Shown here in pieces: positions 55,714 through 64,000 of a DNA stretch of 64,000 nucleotides; positions within the stretch are counted from its first letter, which is position 1, and every line of letters begins with the position of its first letter. Both the position numbers and the translations under genes were made by a program. The notes below the pieces were generated by a model. It was not told the DNA's origin. It made no database searches and was given only the letters and a program-made list of their open reading frames with translations. Origin of the DNA: Sternotherus odoratus (Eukaryota > Chordata > Testudines > Kinosternidae); contig JAVMKO010000007.1 in assembly GCA_032164245.1 (NCBI GenBank), positions 1,116,001-1,180,000 of the forward strand, written 5' to 3'.

Positions 55714-57043
55714 GTTTCTCATCAATATTTAATAATACAGAGAACGTGTGAGAGAGGTTTCAACAGATCACAGAGAGTGACAGGTTCATTATCCTGCACT
55801 ATAATCAAAGGGCTGGATGGACTTTGCCCCCATCAAGCTGGAGTTCACGGCACTGCTTTTATAAAGTCAAAATCCTGAGGCTGCATCTTTCTTGCTTCCT
55901 TCCAATGAGAAGGGATCTTGCTTTTCTCCCCAGGCAGCTCAGAGCGTAGGAGCTTTTAAGGGTTTCTAATCCTGGAAGGCAGTCTGACATCACCCCGGGT
56001 CTTGTCTGCTGATGTTTCGTACAAGCCTCCCATTTCCTTCGTGTTTTTCAGACCCACCAATTACTGCAGCAATCTGATGTTTATGGGTGTATTTTTTCCC
56101 TCCCCTGATGCTTTTCTGGCCCATATCCCATCAGGCTGCTTTCCCTTAGACATGCTCAGTGCCAAGGGTTAAGCTGGACCAGGCAGCTACCAAAAAAAAG
56201 AAGAAGTGAGAGAGAGGGAGGAGTTTTTTCCTAATTTTTTTCATTGACTTCAGCATCATGTGATCAGGAAGCCTGGCCTCTTTCCATTTCCCTTCCCGAC
56301 TAAAGGGAAACATTGTGTAGCTGTTGCTTCTACCACTGGTGGGATCGCAGCATTACGTAGGAGGATAAAAATAACCCGCATATTTAAGGGCAGCTGTGGA
56401 ATCCCAGCACACACAGAGCAAGCCTGGTCAGTCCCCGGCACAGCACTGACTGCAGCGCTGCGCGCACACACCAGACAAACGGGCTGTCTATGATGCAACC
56501 GTGAAGTGTCTCAGATGTGTCTGACAGCAGCCGCGAAGCAGTTAGGCCCTGAGAAGGAGCTCAAGAATACGAGGGGAATAGATTTGTCTTTTTCTAGAGA
56601 CACAAACTTGATTCTAGCTAAACCGAGGAAAGGTATTTTCAAGAGGCCAGTGACAGTCCTATGCATCTTACAGACCTTTCCAGAGAGTGGGCCGGGATAG
56701 GATTCGGAGGCTGCTATATAGAAAGTACAGCCAGCACACTTTTGATTAACGTAAGCCAATCCAACATATTTCTGATCTGGGTTATTGTAGGGGCCAGGGG
56801 TGAGGAATTGCAGTGAATTCTCAAGAATCAAAGGTTTGGGGAGCACGAATACATTTCCTGGGGTTTTAGCACTTTTTCTGCAAATCGCAGAACGTAGCCA
56901 GGTACAATATATTTCTTATTTGGGAATCAAAAATCCAGCTAGAGCTCCGTGTTTCTGACCAGAGCCCCTTTTTCATTTTCCTTTCTTCTGAGACTATTAA
57001 TTCTTGTAGAGCTCTTGTAGAGTGTTTTACAGGACTGGGACCT
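55714..57043. other. Noncoding; possible promoter-like cluster at 56240-56400
   Basis: No classified repeat. A short open frame at 56515-56700 has no family signature and is not called as a gene. Confidence 0.35.
56365..56396 (+). promoter_or_regulatory. TATA-like box with MEF2-like and E-box motifs
   Basis: ATAAAAATAA (56365-56374) resembles a MEF2 site, TATTTAAGG (56381-56389) a TATA box, and CAGCTG (56391-56396) an E-box. About 100 bp upstream is TCATGTGA, an M-box-like E-box. The combination is suggestive only; no linked first exon could be confirmed. Confidence 0.25.
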
Positions 57044-57113
57044 TGTTTCAGTTTTCGCTTTTTCGCTTGTTTCAGTTTTTTTCGCTTGTTTCAGTTTTCG
57101 TTTTCGCTTTTGC
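57044..57113 (-). repeat. Degenerate TTTCGCTTG tandem, ISRE-like on the minus strand
   Basis: GTTTCAG recurs at 57045, 57069 and 57088 among TTTTCGCTT words. On the minus strand the densest part reads GCGAAAACGAAAACTGAAAC, which matches the GAAANNGAAA pattern of interferon-response (IRF) sites. Confidence 0.6.
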
Positions 57114-57189
57114 GCTGCACCAGACCTGTAAACCAGAACAGCAGTTCAACTAGATCAAAAAAAACCTGGGTGGAACTGACATGAGAATA

Positions 57190-57400
57190 ATCCAGTGGAT
57201 AGGGCAAGAGGCTGCGTTCTGTTTCCTGCTCTTCCATTGACCTGGTGTGTGATTGTGGGCAAGTCACTTCACCTTCCTGTTCCTCTGTCTGTCGTGTCTG
57301 TTTAGACTGTAACTCTTTGGGCAGGGACTGTCTCTTACAATGTGGTTATACAGGGCTGAGCACAGCTACACCTCAGTTTCAGTTAGGACCTCTAGGTTCT
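57190..57400 (+). repeat. MIR-like SINE
   Basis: GTGTGATTGTGGGCAAGTCA followed by CTTCACCTTCCTGTTCC matches the conserved MIR-type core. The 3' part (TTTGGGCAGGGACTGTCTC) is shared with the copy at 63190-63470. Confidence 0.7.
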
Positions 57401-57635
57401 CCTGTCAATCTAAGAAGGAAAGCTCCAGAGTCCTGCCTTGAGACTCACCCCCGAGATGTCAGAACGCTGTGGAGAGAGATGTTTCCCTAATCTCCTCTCC
57501 CCTGCAGCGACACTCAGAACCAGCCCGGTTAGTGTTAGAGAGAGGCCCACGATGAATATTTTGGACTTGGAGGGAGGGGCGCTGGAACAATTTGTATAGA
57601 TGGGGTGCTGAGAGCCATTGAACCAAATTGGAAAC

Positions 57636-58086
57636 CAGTGGTCCCCAAACTTTTCATGGTCACGCCCCTTCCTCCCTTCCACTGTCTGCCACCCCCCAGA
57701 GCCAGGAGTGGGACCGCGGCTCAGGGGGGGGGGCAGGACAGAGGTTGGGGGGGGCGAGGTGAGGGCCACAGCTGGGGGTGGGTCTGGGCCAGGAGTGGGA
57801 CCAAGGCCGGGGCTGAGACTGGGGTCGGGGCTGGCAATGAAGCCAGAGCCAAGGATGAGGCAGAGCTGGGGCTGCGAGCAGAAACCACGGCTAGGCTGTG
57901 GTTGGGGGCTAAGGCCGGGGGCAGGGACAGAGGAGAAGCTGCGGCTGGGGGGGCCTGACCAGAGCAGAGCTGGGGGTGGAATTCCCTGCTCACCCCTGAT
58001 GGGGCCTGGCGCAGGCCCCGCTGCAACCCCAGAATGTTCCTTCACGCCCCCTTATGGGAGTGTGCCCAACAGTTTGGGGACCACTG
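57636..58086. mobile_element. Non-autonomous hAT element, 451 bp
   Basis: Inverted termini CAGTGGTCCCCAAACTTTT (left) and CAGTGGTCCCCAAACTGTT (right, reverse complement). The flanks TTGGAAAC (57628-57635) and TTGTAAAC (58087-58094) give an 8-bp duplication with one mismatch. The interior is G-rich on + with degenerate GGGGCTGNGGCC words, which create long but meaningless open frames. Confidence 0.9.
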
Positions 58087-58844
58087 TTGTAAACCCTGAA
58101 TATGCTGGAAACCACACACCCCCAGCAGCCGTAGGCTTGGAGCTAGTCTTCTGGAACTGTTGGGTGTTGAAATCACATCCAGAATTTTGTTCTGCCCGGG
58201 GATAGAAACTGAGGCCGGCTGCAAAGTATGTTTCCAGAGCTGAATCTGCCCAAAAGTTGTGGGTGTCTGTCAGTTTTGGTTCAGAGTCATTCATCATTAT
58301 GATGTGCATGCTTTCAGATATAACTTTCCGATCCAAAGAAAAATGAGAGACATGTCGGATCAGATTTTTCAAGAAAGCTCCCACTTACGCATCCAAATGG
58401 AAGTCTGGAGTCTCAAAAGTGCCCAGTATGCTGGGTGCGAAGCTCGTCAGGAAATCTGGCTCTAATTGTGGAAACTCCTGCTGAGCATTTGAAAATCTTG
58501 TCCTGGGGTCGTTTGAAAATCTCACCCATATTCCATGTGCATCTATAGGAAAAGCTAGAATGCTGTATATGTATGTATGTAACAGAGCGGTAATGAAAGA
58601 TTGAACTATGTGCTCAAGTGGCCCGCGATAGGAAGCTGCTGCCCTGTTGGAGCAAGGGAGTCGCAGTCTCAGCCACCATTTCTTAAAAGCAAGGAGGTAA
58701 TTCCTTGGTCCGGACAGGTCAGAAAGACTGAAAACAGGCCTTAGTGCACTATGTCGTCTTCCAGGGGGAAAAGGAGTTTCAGAGGCCGTCTCCTTAACTG
58801 TACCTCCTCTATTTCTCTAGTCTCCAGCAGTATTTTGTATAAAC

Positions 58845-59201
58845 CAGCAGTTCTCAACCAGAGGTCCAGGACCCGCTGGGGCCACAAGCAGGTTTCAGGG
58901 GCACTGCCAAGCAGGGCCAATGTTAGATTCTTTGAGGCCCAGGGCAGAAAGCCAAAGCTCCCCCGTGCAGGGCTGAAGCCTGGGGCCTGAGCCCTGCCAC
59001 CTGAGGCTGAAGCCGAAGTCTGCACAACTTAACTTTGCGGGGCCCCCTGTGGTGTGAGGGCAGTTGCCCTTCTTGCTACCCTGGAATGCTGGTCCCGGCT
59101 TTTATATGCAGAAAACCAGTTGTTGTGACGCTGGTGGGTTGTGGCGTTTTTATAGAGTACTAGGGGAGGGGTCATAGAAAGAAAAAGGTTGAAACCCCCT
59201 G
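58845..59201. mobile_element. Non-autonomous hAT element, 357 bp
   Basis: Perfect 8-bp duplication GTATAAAC at 58837-58844 and 59202-59209. Termini: CAGCAGTTCTCAACC on the left; CAGGGGGTTTCAACC on the right in reverse complement. No coding sequence. Confidence 0.9.
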
Positions 59202-59209
59202 GTATAAAC

Positions 59210-60537
59210 CATCCCCTTCCCTCCCCCTCCCCCGCGCAAAGGAAAATCAGCAGAGCTTTGGGACAAAGGAGAGAGAGTGTAACTGATCATTTCTCCTGTA
59301 GAGCGCTGGTCAATATAAAACACCATCTTTGATTTACTCTGAAGCTGACTCAGTGAAGTTGAATCCCATGGAACTGAACTCCAGTTGGAGGAGTTCACGA
59401 CAAGTGTGTGCAATACACAGGACTCTCTCGTTGCTCACCTATTACATGTTTCATTTAAAGGGCCAAAAAGGAAAAAAAAGAATTGAAAGTAGTTTCCGGG
59501 GCTACCCCTGGGTTTGGGGTGGTTTTGTTGATTTTTAGGCCCATTTTTTGTTGGTTACCATCATTATCAAATGAATTTCTCTCCTGTTCCCATGTGACAG
59601 CCACACAAACAAGGAAAACAAACAGATTGTATAGGGTCTGACTGTACAATAAGGCGACAATCCTGCAAGGACTTATGCACACGCTTACCTTTACACAGGA
59701 GAAATACCTTCTGTCTAGATAGTTACGGAGCCATAATTATCATAGTATCTGAGCACTTCACAGTCATTAATTAATGGATATTAATCCTCACAAGATCCCT
59801 GTGAGGCAGGAACATAGGCTCACTTTACAGATTGGAAACTGGGGCCCAAGGAAGACTAAACGTCTTGGCTAATGGCTCAAAGGAAAGCCGTAGCAGATGT
59901 GGGCATTGAATCCAGCTCTCCTGTAGTTTAAGCCAACACACAACCCATGAGCCCCACCCCCACCCCCATCTGCCCACTTTGCTGCTTCATTGTACTTGTG
60001 CATGAAGCTTATATGAAAGACTTGCTGTAGCAGTGCACAGACCACACTGTGGGGACTTGAACTGTGCACCACCAGCAGCTACGTGGACACTGGAGAGCTG
60101 TTGATTGGACTGGGCCATGTGCTAATGTGTTGCACAGACATGCCCTAGATCTAAATCTGCAGGACTGGGACTGATCCTTCCCATTCTTCCATAACTGCTG
60201 TGAGCACTGGAACAGAGGGGAAGGACAGAGGAGACTTTTTCCTTCACTATTAATGAAAAAAATAAAATTAAACCCTAATTATCTGTAAGTTCAGTACACT
60301 TAAAAAACTTTCAGAGAGCTGAGGGGTTGGATAATCAGGGGACCAGGCCCAATCAGATATGCAGCCTGCATTCAGGCTTCCCTCTCTTAGTACACACTTC
60401 AAAGTCTTCTAGCCAACTCCCCCATTCATAGCTTCCCCCAGGCTGGCTGACTCAGCAGAAAGCAGCAGCAGAAAGACTTCAACACTGAGATCTGACCAGC
60501 TCATAAAGACTTATGCACTAGAATCAGACCTTGGTCT
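59210..60537. other. Noncoding; MIR-like SINE on minus at 59755-59945
   Basis: Positions 59755-59945 (CACAAGATCCCTGTGAGGC, CACTTTACAGATTGGAAACT, TTGAATCCAGCTCTCC) resemble the reverse of a MIR-like element. No gene is recognised elsewhere. Confidence 0.5.
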
Positions 60538-61438
60538 GATATAGTGCCCATCTTAAAAAAAGGGAAGAAGGAGAACCCGGAGCAGGGAACTACAGACTCA
60601 CCTACCTTTCTAGAAAAATCATGGAGCAAGTCCTCCAGGAAACCATTTTGAAGCACTTGGAGGAGAGGAAGGTGATCAGGAACACTCAACATGGATTCAC
60701 CAAGGGCAGGTCATGCCTGACCAACGTGACTGCCTTCTATGATGAGATAACTGGCTTTGTGGATATGGTGAAAGCAGTGGATGTGATATATCTTCACTTT
60801 AGCAAAACTTTTGATACTGTATTCTTTCCAGCAAGTTAAAGAAGTATGGGCTGGATGAATGGACCATAAGGTAGATAGAAAGCTGGCTAGATTGTCGGGC
60901 TCAATGGGTAGTGATGAATGGCTCTATGTCTAGTTAACAGCCGGTATCAAGCAGAATGCCCCAGGGGTCGGTCTTGGGGCCAGTTTTGTTCAACTTCTTT
61001 ATTAATGATCTAGATGATGGGATGGATTGCACCCTCAGCAAGTTTGCAGATGACATTTAACTGCAGGAGAAGTAGATACTCTGGAAAGTAGGGATAAGTT
61101 CCAGAGTGACCTAGACAAATTGGAGGATTGGGTGAAAAGAAATCTGATGAGGTTCAACAAGGACAAGTTGTACAGAACAAGAAGTAATGGTCTCAAGTTG
61201 CAGTGGGGGAGGTTTGGCTGGATATTAGGAAACACTATTTCACTAGGAGGGTGGCGAAGGACTGGAATGGGTTCCCTAGGGAGGTTGTGGACTCTCCTTC
61301 CTTAGAGGTTTTTAAGGCCTGGCTTGACAAAGCCCTGGCTGGGATGATTTGATTGGGGGTTGGTTCTGCTTTGAGCAGGGGGTTGGACTAGAACCTCCTG
61401 AGGTCCCTTCCAACCCTGAGATTCTATGATTCTATGAT
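60538..61438 (+). mobile_element. CR1 LINE fragment with internal deletion
   Basis: It covers the reverse-transcriptase core to the 3' end. Coding-like words: GFTKGRSCLTN, the FADD catalytic motif at about 61043-61054 (intact but followed by a stop), and LDKLEDWVKRN. At about 61173 the sequence jumps from the C-terminal domain to the tail region; compared with the copy at 48432-49358, roughly 500 bp are missing. The end is the normal ATTCTATGATTCTATGAT repeat. Confidence 0.88.
60621..60839 (+). pseudogene. CR1 reverse-transcriptase fragment
   Basis: Seventy-two codons are open: MEQVLQETILKHLEERKVI, RNTQHGFTKGRSCLTN and KAVDVIYLHFSKTFDTV, the fingers/palm region of a CR1 polymerase. The conserved YLDFSKAFDTV block appears with substitutions. 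A stop at 60837-60839 and later stops inactivate it. Confidence 0.85.
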
Positions 61439-61552
61439 TTTATTATTTTGATAACTGTGAGCTTCAAGTGACCAGGGTTTGGATAATCAAGCTTTGTTCA
61501 TATGAACAAAGTAAATCATTTAAAATTAAATGATGTCATGAAACAGTGCCCT

Positions 61553-62705
61553 TGTCAAGCTAATTCCCCACTCTGGCACTTCGAGTGCAGAAGGTGGGGG
61601 CCTACAAGGATACTAAAAATTAATCCAGGCCACTTCATGTTTTTATTAAACTCCCCAGGTAACAGCTTCTCTCTGACCTTGGACTGGTAAATGCTGCCAC
61701 CACCCAAGTGAAGCATTTTGAGCCCAGGAAGGTGCACTTGGGAATTCCTCCCTATGGGGTACCCTCAAGCCCTTTCACCCTCCCCCCTTCCAGGGAAGAG
61801 CTGAGTAATAAAAGATAAAGTGAACTCAGCTATTGCCACTAGCTAATTAAACAACACATGCACAAATCTCTTAAGACACAAAAATCCAATTCTGTTCTTA
61901 AAACAGGTACATTTTATTAATTAAAAAAAAGAGAAAGAAAATACATCTGGGAATTCAGGCTATCGATAGATTTTTAAAGAAATCGACAAGGATTAAGCAT
62001 CAAGAATAACTCCCTAGAGATCCATCTTAAAGGTTACCAGCAAAACCAAAGCACCTGGGGTTAGCACAGAGGAATCCACAAGCCATAAAGAAATAAAGGG
62101 AAATAAACCTAATTGTGTCTTCCTAGATATTTCCTGATCTACTTACATATCTGGGGTTTTAAATGAGCAGTTTCTGGGTATGATATTGATCATTTTTTCA
62201 TACCTGGCCCAAGCTTCTTACAGCATAGCTCTGCCCTGTTCGCCTCTCCCCAGAGAACAACAGACAGACCAAAGGGGAGTCTTCTTTCCATTTTAAAAAG
62301 TTCTAACCTTCCCAATGGCTGTTCTGGCCAGGTGCCCCCTCCCTTGCTTTGACCTCTGCCTAGCAGTGAGATAGAGCAATTAGCGGACAGCTACTGGTTG
62401 GCTGACTGTCCAAAAAAGGGAACTACCCGCCCCCTTCATTCATCACAGCCCTGGATGCTGCGTATAGTCACACTGCCAAGTCCAGGCTACAACACAGAAC
62501 CAGGCAAGTTTCACCTGCTTTGGAGGTTGAGAACAGAAGTTTCACGCAGCTGTAATTAGCACCAGACTTTCAAGGCTAGTAGCTAGTTATAATTGCTTAA
62601 CAAAGCTGTCCCTTACTGGCCATTTCAAATTGATACTTTTTCCACTTGGTTCTACAATTGCACCTTTTGAAATAAGCAAAGCCTTAAGCCACCCCTGGTG
62701 TCACA
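61553..62705 (-). mobile_element. LTR-like element, 1,153 bp
   Basis: The left end TGTCAAGC and right end GGTGTCACA give TG...CA borders with CCCT on both sides (61549-61552 and 62706-62709). AATAAA on the minus strand near 61913 lies in the expected direction for minus orientation. Borders are plausible but rest on a 4-bp duplication. Confidence 0.6.
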
Positions 62706-62752
62706 CCCTGATTTTGTGAGATTATAATTGATATAAAATCTACAAGATTACA

Positions 62753-62980
62753 GTATCAGAGGGGTAGCCGTGTTAGTCTGGATCTGTAACAGCGACAAAG
62801 AGTCTTATAGCACCTTATATGCTAACAGATGTTTTGGAGCATAAGCTTTTGTGGGTGAAGACCCACTTCATCAGATGAATGTTGTGGAAATCTCCAGAGG
62901 CAGCTATACATATGCAGGCAAGACTCAGACTAGAGATAGCAAGGTAAATTCAATCAGGGAGGATTAGTTTTCTTTTGTGG
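62753..62980 (+). repeat. Long GTGTTAGTCTG-family copy
   Basis: It starts CAGTATCAGAGGGGTAGCCG, with TGTTAGTCTGGATCTGTAAC, GCATAAGCTTTTGTGGGTG and CCACTTCATCAGATGAATG. The 3' extension (GAAATCTCCAGAGGCAGC) matches the copy at 21885-22040. Confidence 0.8.
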
Positions 62981-63189
62981 CACTGTAGTGTATCCGTTAG
63001 CTACTAAAGAGAGACAAGCTAAAACTCCTGTGTATATGCCTCTCCATCCCTCCAAACACTGGTCTCTTCCAGGTGCACAAATCTCCTACTGTAGGGTATA
63101 AGTAAACATAGGATATGGTGGAATAACAGAGCCTCAGATCTAGATCTGAGGTTCCCAGTTTAAGCCCATTTCTAACACCTGTATAGGAC

Positions 63190-63470
63190 CATAGAGAGGG
63201 AGTGTGGTCTGGTCGGTGAATAAGTCTGGCTCAGGACACCTGTATTCTACTCCCTGCTCTGTAACTAACCTTTAATGTGGCCTTGGTCAAATCGCTTCAC
63301 CTTTCTGTTTCCCCTCATGCCATTTTTCTGTCTTGTATATTGAGACTGCAGACTCTGTGGGGCAGGGAATATCTCTCACTAAATATATGTCCGATGCCTT
63401 GCACAATGGGGGGACCCCCAGTCTTGGTTGTGTAGCCTCTGAGTGGCTACTATGATAACAATTATCATCG
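63190..63470 (+). repeat. MIR-like SINE with extended 3' end
   Basis: AATGTGGCCTTGGTCAAATCG and CTTCACCTTTCTGTTTCCCC form the MIR-type core. The tail contains GGGCAGGGAATATCTCTC, CCTTGCACAATGGGGGGAC and CTATGATAACAATTATC. Confidence 0.7.
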
Positions 63471-64000
63471 TCATTAATTGGATCTGACCAATCCAGTAAC
63501 CAGCACCATATGCTTCAGAGTAAGGTGCAAGACGCTCTGTAATGTACAATTATTCAGAGGGGAACGTCCTTTCTAGCCACAGGCACTTAGTGGCTGACAA
63601 GCCCTGAAGCATGAGGAATTGTGTCCCTATCTAATCCTGTGATATCTTCCTTTGATCCCTTCATTCCAACCACGTAGCCCGGCAGACTTGCCCTTCCCAT
63701 TATTTATTATTTTTGATACTCTTCATGTTTGTCGTTTTCCTCTGGTTGTCAGTCACTCCTTCTAATGGCAAACGGCAGCTAAACTAACCCAAGTGCCCCA
63801 CTGCTTCTGAGCGGATGGAACTGGAAGCTCTCTTCTGGAGAAGAAAATGGGAAGAGATTAAAATGAGGAAAGAAAGAGGAGAAATGTGTAGCACTAATCA
63901 TCCTGTGCATTGAAGGGTGGTTCCGACAGTTACCAGACATGAAATAAAGGTACAAAGAATGGAGTAAATCCTCAGCTGTCATGTGTTGTCACTGCTCCGC
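63471..64000. other. Noncoding, nothing recognised
   Basis: No gene or classifiable repeat up to the window end. Confidence 0.4.

Noticed and set aside
56506..56700. Short open frame after the TATA-like cluster as a first coding exon
   Set aside because: Its first codon is GTG, the protein has no recognised similarity, and the only donor-like site is weak.
57410..58205. Long overlapping frames on both strands
   Set aside because: They coincide with the G-rich interior of a hAT element and contain only low-complexity repeats.

Overview
This is vertebrate nuclear DNA, most probably from a turtle. I infer this from the repeats. There is a tRNA-headed SINE with a CR1-type tail (tortoise Pol III/SINE type), many 5'-truncated CR1 LINE ends, abundant Harbinger- and hAT-type DNA transposons, MIR-like SINEs and long solo LTRs. 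I found no convincing exon of a host protein-coding gene. The window reads as intergenic or deep intronic sequence, and every well-supported coding region belongs to a transposable element.

Layout. 1-17.4 kb: noncoding DNA with SINE and CR1 pieces, small Harbinger-like MITEs (3.3, 4.6 kb), a complete non-autonomous hAT with an 8-bp target-site duplication (TSD) and a GC-rich tandem core (5992-7052), a palindromic hAT MITE (12427-12679), and a 5'-truncated LINE carrying the C-terminal zinc-binding part of its ORF2 (13562-14308). 17.4-21.7 kb: a nearly complete autonomous Harbinger transposon. It carries a HARBI1-type DDE transposase on +, a two-exon Myb/SANT-like DNA-binding gene on -, and inside the SANT intron a third small two-exon gene on + that I do not recognise. 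21.7-31.3 kb: LTR material, including a solo LTR at 23859-24904 and an LTR split by CR1 at 30183-31272. 31.55-36.02 kb: a 4.47-kb minisatellite of about 98 units of 45/46 bp with higher-order repeats. 36-48 kb: a 242-bp fold-back repeat with a 13-bp TSD, a MITE, a solo LTR (44616-45086) with a second truncated LINE inserted at its edge, and a tandem repeat rich in ZNF143- and YY1-like motifs. 48-64 kb: SINE and CR1 copies, a long (TG)n tract, two more hAT elements with 8-bp TSDs, MIR-like SINEs, and an LTR on the minus strand.

How the genes work together. The only functional system visible is the Harbinger element. In known Harbinger transposons the DDE nuclease needs the Myb/SANT partner for nuclear import and for binding the transposon ends. 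This copy keeps the D-D-E residues, but its likely native start is out of frame and its SANT gene has a premature stop, so it is probably inactive in its present form. The nested third gene has a complete reading frame with Kozak context, splice signals and poly(A) signal, and is the most interesting candidate in the window. All functional statements are inferred from sequence motifs and family knowledge; no search was run.
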